Assembly: GCF_000017685.1 (NCBI RefSeq) | Contig: NC_010843.1 | Span: 124,001 to 188,000, forward strand | Length of the DNA stretch: 64,000 nt | Direction of reading: 5' to 3' | Source: Leptospira biflexa serovar Patoc strain 'Patoc 1 (Paris)' | Lineage (GTDB): Bacteria; Spirochaetota; Leptospiria; Leptospirales; Leptospiraceae | Shown here: positions 1 through 9,218 of the stretch, piece by piece | Layout of the letters: every line of letters begins with the position of its first letter | Numbering within the stretch: position 1 is the stretch's first letter | Program-made: the position numbers and the translations under genes | Notes under the pieces: generated by a model | The model's input: the letters and a program-made list of their open reading frames with translations, nothing else | What the model was told of the DNA's origin: nothing | Databases searched by the model: none

Positions 1-205
1 AGGCAAGTGCCGCGCCTGGTATGAATCCTCTGGCGTCAATGGCAGCAATTTTATTTAATTTTGCATTTTGGTATCGTTCTACAAACATCCCAATGGTCAA
101 TTGGAAACCCTCTGGGTCGATGAGAAGGGAAGTGATGTCGCGAAACAAAATCCCTGGTTTCGGGTAATCAGGAATGGTTCGAATCTTAGATTTAACAATG
201 GACAT
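1..205 (-). CDS. apt: Adenine phosphoribosyltransferase, N-terminal part (cut by window start)
   Basis: Translating the minus strand from an ATG at 205 gives 68 residues that run off the window edge. They contain [18 protein letters not shown] and a later [14 protein letters not shown] stretch, which match the N-terminal part of bacterial adenine phosphoribosyltransferase closely. The enzyme salvages adenine to AMP with PRPP in the cytoplasm. The catalytic PRPP-binding loop lies beyond the window. No clear Shine-Dalgarno sequence precedes the ATG, but it sits exactly where the family usually begins. The identification rests on the strongly conserved PDYPKPG and EARGF-like motifs. Confidence 0.9.
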   Translation of the reverse strand, partial: MSIVKSKIRTIPDYPKPGILFRDITSLLIDPEGFQLTIGMFVERYQNAKLNKIAAIDARGFIPGAALA

Positions 206-240
206 AAATGGATGAAACCAAGGAAGACTAGGGTCTTGCA

Positions 241-270
241 ATAAAAAAAGGCCGGCAAACGCCGACCTTT
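241..270 (-). terminator. Rho-independent terminator downstream of htpX
   Basis: On the minus strand AAAGGTCGGC, a four-base loop and GCCGGCCTTT form a 10-bp stem with one G-U pair, followed directly by a run of T. It lies 28 bases past the htpX stop and before apt. Confidence 0.85.
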
Positions 271-297
271 CCATCATTCTACGGAATTGTAGATAGA

Positions 298-1188
298 TTA
301 TCTCATTTGTTTGAGAGCAAGGATACGTTCTTCCAAAGCTGGGTGTGTCGCAAATAAAGATAAGAAACCACCTTTTTTGGAAGAGATCTTAAAGGAAGCA
401 ATGGCCTCTCCTCTTGGATCTTCTGGCATCTCAACCATTTGTCTGAGAGATTCGAGAGCGGAAATCATTGACTCCCTTCCCGCAAGTTTGGCACCACCCG
501 CATCTGCTCGGAATTCTCTTTGGCGAGAAAAGTAAGCAACTGCCATCGATCCAAGGATGGAGAACACGATGTCAAGAGCAATGGTCACAACGATACGAAC
601 AATATGAGCCATTTCTTCTTTCACAGCATTGGCTGCCACATACGCAATGATACGAGAGATGAACATCGCAAATGAGTTCACAACACCTTGGATGAGGGTA
701 AGTGTTACCATGTCACCATTGGCAACGTGCGATAATTCGTGTGCGAGAACACCTTCTAACTCTTGAGCGTTCATGCGGTTGAGTAATCCAGTGGAAACAG
801 CAACAAGAGCGCTCGATTTGCTAGGTCCAGTTGCGAATGCATTCACTTCTGGAGATTCGTAAATCCCAACTTCTGGCATCGGAAGGTGAGCTCTTTGTGC
901 TAATGATTGGACCCGTCTGTACACATCCATTTCGGGGGCAGAAGCTTGTTTGGGATCGATGACTTTGACTCCCATCGTCCACTTCGCCATCATTTTGGAA
1001 AGTAATAGGGAAATAAAAGACCCCGCCATACCCCACATTAAACAGAATACAATGAGCCTAGTTAGATCCAAACCATAGGCTCGGATGCTAAATCCCATCG
1101 ACCCCAAAAGGGTAGTCACGATGGAAATCGTAGTCATAATTAATATATTGGTTAACAGGAAAAAACCGATTCGTTTGATCCAAGTCAT
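298..1188 (-). CDS. htpX: Membrane zinc metalloprotease HtpX
   Basis: A 296-residue M48-family protease of normal length that degrades damaged inner-membrane proteins. Two hydrophobic segments near residues 8-30 and 42-66 are followed by the catalytic HELSH motif at about 150-154. A third zinc-ligand region (REFRADAGG) lies near 225, after another membrane-embedded stretch. An AAGGAGAA Shine-Dalgarno sequence about 10 bases upstream supports the ATG at 1188. It appears to be a single-gene unit with its own terminator. Identification is secure from the motif order and full length. Confidence 0.95.
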   Translation of the reverse strand: MTWIKRIGFFLLTNILIMTTISIVTTLLGSMGFSIRAYGLDLTRLIVFCLMWGMAGSFISLLLSKMMAKWTMGVKVIDPKQASAPEMDVYRRVQSLAQRAHLPMPEVGIYESPEVNAFATGPSKSSALVAVSTGLLNRMNAQELEGVLAHELSHVANGDMVTLTLIQGVVNSFAMFISRIIAYVAANAVKEEMAHIVRIVVTIALDIVFSILGSMAVAYFSRQREFRADAGGAKLAGRESMISALESLRQMVEMPEDPRGEAIASFKISSKKGGFLSLFATHPALEERILALKQMR

Positions 1189-1271
1189 AGGAAATTGTTC
1201 TCCTTACGGTTCGTAAGAACCTACAGTTTAGACTGAAAGTTTACGTTCTTTTGCAAAAGAATACAAGCAAT

Positions 1272-2888
1272 TTAATGTTCTAAAGGATTCCCTTTTTCTT
1301 TTGGGGCAAGGAACTGGATGAACAAAAATAAGGTCGCAAGCGAACCATATGCAATTGGGAAATCCCAATTGGCAATATCCGTAAAACGATTTAAAATGGC
1401 ATTCCCTTTCAGTTCGTATGCATGAATCCATCCAACCATTGACAGTACTGCCGCAATGATGGCCCAAACACTTGCTTTCAACCATTCGCGTTCTAAAATA
1501 AAAACAACCATCGCTGCCCATATCATGGAAGTGATGAGAAATCCTTGAGAGAGAGAAAGTACACCTCCCAAAGCATAGGGAAGGAATGGTAGGTGTTCGG
1601 GAATGTCAGAAAGGGAAAAATGAATTTCCTTATTTGCGCCTAATTCTTGCAATACGCCTTGTAACTTTCCATCCAAAAAGAAAAAAACGTTTTGAATGAT
1701 GAGAACGGCCCATCCCGCAAATGCCGGGAGAAGTCCCACGACGACTGCTGGGGAATGGTGTTTCGGAATGGCTTGGAAGGCTTGGCTTGTGATGATGATC
1801 CCAATCCAAAGGACAATCGCCATTCCCGCTTCCACAGGAATGAGTGCTTGGATGAGGCCCATAAGTCCAAACAAACTCACGAGGGTCATAAAAACACCAG
1901 ATAACATCGAATAACTGTGTTTGGCTCCTAAGGCTTTCCAACCAGGATGGCCAATATAAATTGTTGTGGGAAAGGGAGAACCAAAAGCCGTACCCGCCAA
2001 AGTTCCAATCCCATTCACAAGTAAGGAAGTTTTTGTATCAAAACTATCGCCAGAGGCTTCCGCAGATTCAATATTTTGTAAAGAACCAATCACATTGAAG
2101 ATTCCCATGGGTAGTATAATGGAAAAGTATGCTTGTAAATTGGCATAAGTCAGTGTTTCGAAAAGAGAAGTCACAGAAAGTTGAGGGAAATAAAAACCGA
2201 GTGTTTCGAGTCCGTTTTGAATGCCACCTTCTTTATAAATTGGGTCCCCCCAAAAACTAGAAAGATATGAAAGTAAAACTCCTACAATAACAGATAAAAA
2301 TCCTCCTGGGATTCCAAACGGGAACCGAACTTTTCCAAAATATTGTAAAAGAATGACACCTAGCGGAATAAAGGCGATCATAGGTCTTTCAAATGTGCGA
2401 AGTAAAAAATCCATCGATATAAAGGTGAGTGCAATGCCAGCCAGAGCGGAAAGTAATGCGGCTCTCGGTGTGTATTTTCTAATTTTGGCAGCAAGGAAAG
2501 ACCCCAGAACTTCGATGAGTCCAGAAGCAAAGGATACAAGTAGACCCGCTTTCCATGCCTCTTTATAGTCGCCTGTCGCTTGGTAGGTGGGGAACATCAC
2601 AAAAAAGATAAATGCAAAAAGGGAAACTGTGTTGATCCCATAAGGAATCGCAGTGACATCATTACGGTTGGTTCGTTGTCCCAGTTTCCATGCTTGCCAG
2701 GCGTAAAACACATTCCCTACGAGTAATGAAACAGCGGCTCCAGGTAACACAACAGAAGTGATAAAAACCAATGGAAAACCACACACTCCCATACAGAGAG
2801 CGGATAAAACTAAAAGTTGGATTAGGTTGTCGACCATGAGACCAAAAAATCCATCTAGGTCTCCGCGCGTGATGGTAAAAAATTTCAT
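1272..2888 (-). CDS. NCS2-like (xanthine/uracil/AzgA-type) membrane permease
   Basis: A 538-residue polytopic inner-membrane protein with about 12-14 hydrophobic segments. The N-terminal region (LVLSALCMGVCGFP, GNVFYAWQAWKL), the AIPYGINT stretch and the later LVNGIGTLAGTAFGSPFPTT segment resemble the nucleobase-cation symporter 2 superfamily. This branch is often annotated only as a putative permease, so the substrate is unknown. The start overlaps the preceding gene's stop by 4 bases (ATGA), and a GGAGGG Shine-Dalgarno lies inside that gene, indicating translational coupling. A perfect 16-bp palindrome at 1246-1261 lies just past the stop but lacks a T tail. Confidence 0.75.
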   Translation of the reverse strand: MKFFTITRGDLDGFFGLMVDNLIQLLVLSALCMGVCGFPLVFITSVVLPGAAVSLLVGNVFYAWQAWKLGQRTNRNDVTAIPYGINTVSLFAFIFFVMFPTYQATGDYKEAWKAGLLVSFASGLIEVLGSFLAAKIRKYTPRAALLSALAGIALTFISMDFLLRTFERPMIAFIPLGVILLQYFGKVRFPFGIPGGFLSVIVGVLLSYLSSFWGDPIYKEGGIQNGLETLGFYFPQLSVTSLFETLTYANLQAYFSIILPMGIFNVIGSLQNIESAEASGDSFDTKTSLLVNGIGTLAGTAFGSPFPTTIYIGHPGWKALGAKHSYSMLSGVFMTLVSLFGLMGLIQALIPVEAGMAIVLWIGIIITSQAFQAIPKHHSPAVVVGLLPAFAGWAVLIIQNVFFFLDGKLQGVLQELGANKEIHFSLSDIPEHLPFLPYALGGVLSLSQGFLITSMIWAAMVVFILEREWLKASVWAIIAAVLSMVGWIHAYELKGNAILNRFTDIANWDFPIAYGSLATLFLFIQFLAPKEKGNPLEH

Positions 2889-3343
2889 TCGTTTCGTTTC
2901 CCTCCAAAATCTACTCGAATGACATTCCCGTCACCAGTGACTTCTGGTTTTGGGAGTTTAGGTTTTGTTTGGGAATCATCAGGGTTAACATTTGTTTCCA
3001 CTTGCAAGAAGCGGAGTTGGGAAGCAGAATTTTGGAATTTATCATAAATCCGAAACACAGCATCCCAAGGGATCATCGTAGGTTCCCATGCGGAACCAAA
3101 TTGTAACTCTGCGAATAAATAATCAGGTTTACTATCCAAAACTTTGACTGCTTTGTCACCAAACACAAGTACGATGCCCGATTCTTTTTCGGCGTTTAAT
3201 AGCCCTCGTTTCCCAATTTCCAATTTCGGATGGGGCATGACGTGGATGTAAAACACTCCAAATCGTTCCCAATACAAATTGAATAAATCTCTTTTGAACT
3301 CACGTAATGTTGTGATTTCTTCCTGCGTGAGGTTTTCGCTCAT
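2885..3343 (-). CDS. SspB-like ClpXP adaptor protein
   Basis: A 152-residue soluble protein. Residues about 48-110 (GIVLVFGDKAVKVLDS, then FAELQFGSAWEPTMIPWDAVFRIYDK in two parts) follow the order and spacing of the SspB fold: a beta strand with the IVL motif, the FxARFGG-like strand, and the VPxxAVxxIY helix. In SspB a flexible tail ends in a short ClpX-binding peptide related to LRVVK. Here a Pro/Lys/Asp-rich linker leads to VIRVDFGGKRNE, which is similar in layout. SspB delivers ssrA-tagged peptides to ClpXP. The gene overlaps both neighbours by 4 bases, so it is translated with the sugar-nucleotide enzyme and the permease. The family assignment comes from motif recall and is not certain. 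Confidence 0.6.
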   Translation of the reverse strand: MSENLTQEEITTLREFKRDLFNLYWERFGVFYIHVMPHPKLEIGKRGLLNAEKESGIVLVFGDKAVKVLDSKPDYLFAELQFGSAWEPTMIPWDAVFRIYDKFQNSASQLRFLQVETNVNPDDSQTKPKLPKPEVTGDGNVIRVDFGGKRNE

Positions 3344-5223
3344 AAATTCCTTTTACCGTGTGATGTTTCCCATTCGATGTATTCATCGTGGACTTTGTAT
3401 TCTGGTATGATATCTTTTAAGGCAGCAAAAATTTCTCTGTTTTTATTCGCTTTTGCTAATGAAAACAATCGATTCAATTTATTTTGAAAGAGTAATAAAT
3501 TATAATGATCTAGAGGAGCTGCGATTCGAATTTTTGGATGGTGGGTTTTTTTGATTCCTTCTGCGTTTAACAAAAGTTCTTCGTATAATTTTTCACCGGG
3601 TCTAAGACCTGAAAATTCAATATTGATATCCTTATAAGGAGTGTATCCAGAAAGGCGAATCATTTCTTCAGCAAGAGAAAGGATACGAACAGGTTCTCCC
3701 ATATCAAGTAAAAAGATTTCCCCATGTTCTCCCATGCTACCTGCCTGTAACACAAGTTGAGTGGCCTCAGGGATTGTCATAAAATAACGAATCACTTCTG
3801 GGTGGGTCACCGTGACTGGTCCACCTCGTTTGATTTGTTCTCTAAATCTTGGGATCACACTGCCATTGGATCCAAGTACATTCCCAAATCGAACTGTGAT
3901 GAATTTGATTCTTGAATTTTGGGAGATATGTTGTAAGTAAATCTCGGCTGCACGTTTCGACGCACCCATCACATTCACTGGGTTGACTGCTTTGTCTGTC
4001 GAAATTAAAACAAAACGTTCCACACCAATGAGCCTACAAACATCTGCTACGTTTTTGGTACCCATCACGTTATTGAGAATTGCTTCGGATGGATTGATCT
4101 CCATCATCGGTACGTGTTTGTATGCAGCTGAGTGAAATACAACAGAGGGCCGATGTTCTTCAAAAACGGCAGAAATTCGTGATAAATTTTTTACGTCCGC
4201 GATTACGGGTCGAATATCGATGTTAAACTCGGAAAATTTTTTACGAAGTTCGTAATCAATTTCGTATAACGGAGTTTCGGCGGCATCTAATATCACAAGA
4301 ACACTTGGTTTGAATAAGGCGACTTGTCTACAAATCTCTGATCCAATCGAACCACCTGCGCCAGTCACAAGGATCACTTTTTTTTCTAAATAAGAACGAA
4401 TGGATTCAATTTCTAAATCTACTGTTGGTCTACCGAGCAAGTCTTCCACTTGTACTTCACGGAGCTGAGTGATATTTGGTTTTTCTGCCAAATACTCACC
4501 AAACGTAGGTAATATTTTAAAATCAACTCCAGCACCCTCACATTCCTTCATGAGTTTACTCACGACACGTCCATCAGGTTGTGGGACAGTCATGATGACT
4601 TTTTTGATACCGTATCGAAGTAAAACTTTACCAATTTCATCCGTGGAACCTAAAATCGGAATCCCTTGGATGTAGCCACCTTTTTTGGATACGTTATCAT
4701 CTAGGAAACCAACTGGAAGGTAATCCAAGTCAACATTCCGCCTAATTTCTGTTAAAAAAGTGCTACCCAGTTTCCCCGCACCAACAAGTAGAATAGGTGT
4801 CCCTTTTCTGGTTCTATCGGAACTGAAAATTTGTTCTCGTAACATCCTCCAACTCAAACTTCGAAGGCACAAAAATCCAAGTAGGATCAAAGTATCGAGG
4901 ATGGGAACCATACGAGAGAGTTGGTAAAATCGATTGTAAAATAGTAGGGCAAGCGTTGAGACTAAAGAAGAAAGAATGGTCGCTTTGATGATGGCTAAAA
5001 GGTCGTGTAAGGAAGCATAAGACCATAATGATCTGTAGATTCCAGAGAATAGAAAAACCGAACTTCTTGTGACCACAACGATGGTAGCGCAAAGCCAAAA
5101 ATCAGGGTAATTGCTGAGGAACCCAATATTTTCAAAACGCACGAGGTGTGCGAGAAAATAGGACAAAAACATGAAGAGAATGTCTACAGGAAAAACCCAG
5201 TATCGTCTTGGGATCGATTTCAT
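3340..5223 (-). CDS. Membrane NDP-sugar epimerase/dehydratase of the CapD/WbpM/FlaA1 family
   Basis: A protein of about 627 residues if started at the ATG at 5223 (Met-Lys-Ser-Ile-Pro). The longer reading frame begins with GTG at 5316 and would overlap the divergent gene, so the internal ATG is preferred. Four transmembrane helices lie at the N terminus. A CoA-binding-like nucleotide domain follows (LLVGAGKLGSTFL), then an extended SDR domain with VTGAGGSIGSEI, the STDKAVNPVNVMGASKR segment carrying the catalytic Ser/Thr-Asp-Lys, and a PGEKLYEELL C-terminal motif. Enzymes of this family act on UDP-GlcNAc or related sugars in surface polysaccharide synthesis. It heads a three-gene overlapping operon. 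Confidence 0.88.
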   Translation of the reverse strand: MKSIPRRYWVFPVDILFMFLSYFLAHLVRFENIGFLSNYPDFWLCATIVVVTRSSVFLFSGIYRSLWSYASLHDLLAIIKATILSSLVSTLALLFYNRFYQLSRMVPILDTLILLGFLCLRSLSWRMLREQIFSSDRTRKGTPILLVGAGKLGSTFLTEIRRNVDLDYLPVGFLDDNVSKKGGYIQGIPILGSTDEIGKVLLRYGIKKVIMTVPQPDGRVVSKLMKECEGAGVDFKILPTFGEYLAEKPNITQLREVQVEDLLGRPTVDLEIESIRSYLEKKVILVTGAGGSIGSEICRQVALFKPSVLVILDAAETPLYEIDYELRKKFSEFNIDIRPVIADVKNLSRISAVFEEHRPSVVFHSAAYKHVPMMEINPSEAILNNVMGTKNVADVCRLIGVERFVLISTDKAVNPVNVMGASKRAAEIYLQHISQNSRIKFITVRFGNVLGSNGSVIPRFREQIKRGGPVTVTHPEVIRYFMTIPEATQLVLQAGSMGEHGEIFLLDMGEPVRILSLAEEMIRLSGYTPYKDINIEFSGLRPGEKLYEELLLNAEGIKKTHHPKIRIAAPLDHYNLLLFQNKLNRLFSLAKANKNREIFAALKDIIPEYKVHDEYIEWETSHGKRNL

Positions 5224-5306
5224 ATCTGATAAATAAGGGTATTTGGAACAAAATTCCTTGTAAATACAGAATCTGTTCCGAAGAATAGAAAAGAGGAAAA
5301 ACCTGT

Positions 5307-5792
5307 TTGAAATCACTTCTTTTCCGCCTGGCGGGAATCTTTTCCGCAGAAATTGGTTCGGAACTTTATTTGAAACTAAAGGAAGAAACCCATTCTCCTT
5401 CGCTTTTTTGCCTTGATTTTACTGAGGTTTCAGAAGTGACGGAAGTTGGTTGGGAATTCCTCAGAAAAATGGCAGAAAGGTGCAAAGAAACGGGATCCAA
5501 AGTCGCCGGATTTGGTCTCAAAACCCAAATCTCTGAGGAAGCACGTTCCCAAATGTCCTTTTTCCAGGAAGAATCGGAATGCATTCTATTTTTGGAATCA
5601 TTTTATCTTGGAGAGGCTCCTGCTAATGAACAAATCCCCACTCCCTCGGCGGAAGGAAAAACCATCCACTGTCCCGAGTGCCAAACGTTACTCCGATTCA
5701 AACAAATGGGTGACCATCTTTGCCCAAAATGCCAAACAAAATTTTTTGTGAACTTAAAAGGTTGGGTCTCAACTTACGAACGTTTGTTGTGA
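5307..5792 (+). CDS. STAS-like domain fused to a C-terminal zinc ribbon
   Basis: A 161-residue protein beginning at a TTG codon, with GAGG 10 bases upstream. Residues 1-105 resemble a STAS (anti-sigma-factor antagonist-like) domain: strand, helix, FCLDFTEVSEVTEVGWEFL, and a helix followed by VAGFGL. The usual phosphorylatable Ser position is not obvious. Residues 116-150 hold two Cys pairs (HCPECQ and LCPKCQ), a classical zinc ribbon. The combination suggests a signalling or scaffold role, and no exact family is recognised. Its 3' end overlaps the convergent hrpB by 19 bases. Confidence 0.7.
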   Translation: MKSLLFRLAGIFSAEIGSELYLKLKEETHSPSLFCLDFTEVSEVTEVGWEFLRKMAERCKETGSKVAGFGLKTQISEEARSQMSFFQEESECILFLESFYLGEAPANEQIPTPSAEGKTIHCPECQTLLRFKQMGDHLCPKCQTKFFVNLKGWVSTYERLL

Positions 5793-8239
5793 TTTAAATG
5801 TTTTGTTGGAACTGCTTCCCAAGGTTTATCAGGCCAAGGGTGTTTCGGATACCTTCCTTTTAATTCCTTTTTCACTTCATGATATCCAATATTCCAAAAA
5901 CTCTCTAGGTCTTTTGTGATTTGGACTGGCCTTCTCGCTGGTGACAATAAATGGATTAAAATTTTTACTTTTCCTTTTGCCAAATTGGGTAACTGCTTTA
6001 GACCAAATAACTCTTGTAATTTGACATGTAACTCAGGTTCGTTGTTTGTATATTGGATTGGAATTTGAGAACCCGAAGGTACTTGGATGGAAGAGGGAGC
6101 TTCTTTTTGGATGAGGGATTGGTTTTCATAACCAACATACGCCTTAAATGCTTCCAAAAAAGGAAGATGAGACAAATTAAATTTTTGTGTTTCAAAGTTT
6201 AAAAACGGGAATAACCAATCTTTGGCATTTGATTTTAAGTGTTCGAATGAAACATTTAAATCTAAAACTCCATTCTGAACCAGAAACAATACTCGGTTGT
6301 AATAATGAATCAGATCCTCTTTTTTTTTCCATTCAGATTCCCAGTCCAAATCTAACAAATATCCTTCCAATGCCGTTTGTATCGAATGTGGATTTGGTTT
6401 GTGTAATTCTTTGGATCCTAAAACAAGTTCACCTATCGAACGTTCTTCTTTCACGATTAAAAAAGATTCTTCTTTTTGATTGGTCCGAATCTCAGGATTT
6501 TGTCGGATTTTGATTTGATTTTCGAGGCAATCTTCGATGAGGTCTAAGGAAACAGGTAGGTATTGTGTGATATAAAGAGTTTGTCCAAATGAAAATGTAT
6601 CTAGAGCAATGAGAAATTCTGGTAGTTCCAACAAGTTTGAATTTAAGAATCCTATTTTCCCATTGGAAAGTTTGTATTCTTTTCCCTCTTTTTCCTTCCG
6701 TTTGGCGATCCGATCGGGAAAACCTAAGCAAATATAATGGTCGCGGTGAAATTGTTTTGTGTGAGTTCTATTTTCACTTTTATGTTTAAAAATGTTCATG
6801 ATTTGTTCATAAACATTTTTTAATTCCAAAGAAAACTGATTGGGTGAAGCCGATTTGAAAAATTCTTTCGCTTCTGTTCCTTGGGATTCCTTTCCCAAAA
6901 TGGAAATGATATCGGCAATGGAAGTTCCTTCGTGTTTTGGCAATCGAGATAGAATGCTTCCTAATCGAATTGGTACTGGATATTGTAGGGCGTTTTTCCC
7001 GAGCGAAGTCAATTGGTCATTCTCATCCAAACATCCCAATTGTTTCAGTCGTTCAATGGAAAGTAGCATGGAACCTTTGTTTGGTGGATCTAGGAAGGGT
7101 AATGAGTGGATCTCTTCTCCAAAAGATTTTACTTCTAAGACTAAGCGATCTAAATCACCTTCTAAAATTTCTGGTTTCGTGCGATCGTAAAAGCTTGATT
7201 CTTCTTCTTTTGACCAAAGCCTATAAACAAAACCTTTTCCTTCTCTTGCCGCACGACCTGCCCTCTGTTTGGCACTACTCAGGCTGATGCGATCCCTGAC
7301 CAGGTGTGTGATTCCAGAATCGGCATCAAATACAGAATGTTTGAAAAAACCTGTGTCAAAAACAACACGAACACCTGGGATCGTAACGGAAGATTCTGCA
7401 ATATTGGTGGATAAAATGATTTTCTTTTTACCTTTTGTATCAGGCAAAAATACCTTTTCCTGGTCAGATAAACTCATATCACCAAACAAAGGAAGTACGA
7501 CAGAACTTTCGTGAACTGAAGGCATCGATTCCAATCGGTATTTTAAGTCCAAAATTTCTTTTTTCCCAGACAAAAATACCAAAATATCACCTTCCATTTG
7601 TTTTGTGGCCTTTGGGATTAAATCGAGGAGTCTGATCTGATTATTTTTTTTCGATTCCCCCATATAAAAAATCTCGAGTGGGTGGGTTTCCATACTGACT
7701 TGGATTGGTGGGTTTGGGATTCCTATTTTAGAAAAGTTTTGTCCTTCGAGGGTTGCTGACATGATGAGAATTTTTAGGTCGTTACGAAAGATTTCTTGTG
7801 ACTTTCGTGCCAAGGCAAAACAGAGATCCGATTCCAATCGACGTTCATGGAATTCGTCAAAAATCAAGAGCCCATACTCCGAAAGTTCGGGATCTGAAAG
7901 TAAATACCGAGTCAAGATCCCATCTGTCAAAAATTCAATTTTGGTATTGTGATTGGTTTGAGAGTCAAAACGGACTCGGTATCCAATTGTGTTTCCTACG
8001 GGTTCCCCAATCGATTGGCTCATGCGTTTGGCTGCATTTTTAGCCGCGATCCGCCTGGGTTCTAGGATACAAATTTTTTTACCTTGTGCGATACCCGAAT
8101 GTAATAGTTCCAAGGGTAGAGCTGTGGTTTTTCCGGAACCTGGCGGTGCATCCAAAATAGTGACAGGGTAGTTTTGAATGGAATCAACTATCTTTTGTAA
8201 GGCGGAAAGTACTGGGAATGTTTCGAAATCAGAGTTCAC
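5774..8239 (-). CDS. hrpB: ATP-dependent helicase HrpB
   Basis: An 821-residue DEAH-type helicase of the usual HrpB length. The N-terminal half carries Walker A (APPGSGKTT, near residue 33), the LIFDEFHERRL box in place of the canonical DExH, an SATL motif, and the C-terminal RecA motifs STNIAESSVTIPGV and QRAGRAAREGKG. The C terminus ends in the HrpB-specific region (HLLSPARRPVQITKDL and a KGRYPKHPWP segment). HrpB is a predicted RNA helicase of uncertain physiological role. It is transcribed alone, divergent from the Ada-like gene across a 118-base intergenic region. Confidence 0.93.
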   Translation of the reverse strand: MNSDFETFPVLSALQKIVDSIQNYPVTILDAPPGSGKTTALPLELLHSGIAQGKKICILEPRRIAAKNAAKRMSQSIGEPVGNTIGYRVRFDSQTNHNTKIEFLTDGILTRYLLSDPELSEYGLLIFDEFHERRLESDLCFALARKSQEIFRNDLKILIMSATLEGQNFSKIGIPNPPIQVSMETHPLEIFYMGESKKNNQIRLLDLIPKATKQMEGDILVFLSGKKEILDLKYRLESMPSVHESSVVLPLFGDMSLSDQEKVFLPDTKGKKKIILSTNIAESSVTIPGVRVVFDTGFFKHSVFDADSGITHLVRDRISLSSAKQRAGRAAREGKGFVYRLWSKEEESSFYDRTKPEILEGDLDRLVLEVKSFGEEIHSLPFLDPPNKGSMLLSIERLKQLGCLDENDQLTSLGKNALQYPVPIRLGSILSRLPKHEGTSIADIISILGKESQGTEAKEFFKSASPNQFSLELKNVYEQIMNIFKHKSENRTHTKQFHRDHYICLGFPDRIAKRKEKEGKEYKLSNGKIGFLNSNLLELPEFLIALDTFSFGQTLYITQYLPVSLDLIEDCLENQIKIRQNPEIRTNQKEESFLIVKEERSIGELVLGSKELHKPNPHSIQTALEGYLLDLDWESEWKKKEDLIHYYNRVLFLVQNGVLDLNVSFEHLKSNAKDWLFPFLNFETQKFNLSHLPFLEAFKAYVGYENQSLIQKEAPSSIQVPSGSQIPIQYTNNEPELHVKLQELFGLKQLPNLAKGKVKILIHLLSPARRPVQITKDLESFWNIGYHEVKKELKGRYPKHPWPDKPWEAVPTKHLNHNKRS

Positions 8240-8357
8240 AATAGTAGATTCAAAAAACCTTCTATTTCCTATCTAAAAAAGCAAACAAAATGTATTTTTT
8301 TGAAAAAATCACAAGAATCGGGTTTCCTGATTCAATCGAATCGAATACTATTTCCTT

Positions 8358-9218
8358 GTGGATTTTCAGAAAAAACATTACCAACTCATTCAAAATTCCA
8401 TTGAATATATGATCCAAAATTTTGAATCCCAACCCAATTTAGAAACTTTGTCAGGTTTGGCTGGACTGAGTCCTTCCCATTTCCAAAAATTATTTTTAAC
8501 GTTTGTTGGGGTCTCACCCAAACAATTTTTATCTTCCATTACGATCATGCATGCTAAGCGAATCTTACCAAACACATCCATCCTAGATACTAGCTACCAA
8601 TTGGGTTTGTCTGGGACAGGAAGGTTACACGATTTGTTCATCAAATTGGAAGCAATGACACCAGGTGTCTATAAAGCAGCGGGAGAAGGACTCACATTGT
8701 ATTATGAATTTTTTCCAACCATTCTTGGTGAGATGGTTGTGGTTTCTTCTGGAATTGGGATCCAAAATTTACAATTTATCGACGAGACAAAAACCAAAGA
8801 TCAAATTTTAGATCAAATCAAACGAGAATTCCCAAAAGCAATTTGGATGGAAGAAAAAAGTGGGCGTCATCTTCCAATGCAACAGTTTTTACAAACGTTT
8901 TCATTGCCAAAGGATCCGATTCAACTTTCCGTTTTAGGAACCCCTTTCCAAATCAAAGTTTGGCAATCTCTATTATCCATTCCTATTGGTGAAGTCACTA
9001 CTTATGGCGAAATCGCCAAATCCATTGGCAAAACCAATGCCCAACGTGCTGTCGGAACAGCAATTGGAAAAAACCCCATTGCTGTTCTTGTTCCGTGCCA
9101 CCGAGTGATCCAATCTTCCGGTTTGTTTGGTGGTTATCGGTGGGATCCGAAACGAAAACAGATGCTCATTGCTTGGGAGAAATCAAAACACCCTCCCAAA
9201 CAAATTCATTTTGTTTAA
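8358..9218 (+). CDS. Ada-like protein: AraC-type DNA-binding domain plus O6-methylguanine methyltransferase
   Basis: A 286-residue protein starting at GTG. Residues about 3-95 form an AraC/XylS helix-turn-helix domain (LETLSGLAGLSPSHFQKLF). Residues 110-285 are a methylguanine-DNA methyltransferase with the acceptor-cysteine motif VPCHRVI and GxFGGY-type downstream loop. The enzyme removes alkyl groups from O6 of guanine by suicide transfer. Compared with E. coli Ada, the N-terminal zinc/phosphotriester domain with its four cysteines is absent, so activation by that Cys switch cannot occur. The 3' end overlaps the convergent YhhN-family gene by 4 bases. Confidence 0.92.
   Translation: MDFQKKHYQLIQNSIEYMIQNFESQPNLETLSGLAGLSPSHFQKLFLTFVGVSPKQFLSSITIMHAKRILPNTSILDTSYQLGLSGTGRLHDLFIKLEAMTPGVYKAAGEGLTLYYEFFPTILGEMVVVSSGIGIQNLQFIDETKTKDQILDQIKREFPKAIWMEEKSGRHLPMQQFLQTFSLPKDPIQLSVLGTPFQIKVWQSLLSIPIGEVTTYGEIAKSIGKTNAQRAVGTAIGKNPIAVLVPCHRVIQSSGLFGGYRWDPKRKQMLIAWEKSKHPPKQIHFV

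Noticed and set aside
5224..5316. N-terminal extension of the sugar-nucleotide enzyme
   Set aside because: It begins with GTG, is a basic Phe/Arg-rich stretch unlike the family, and overlaps the divergent STAS-type gene.
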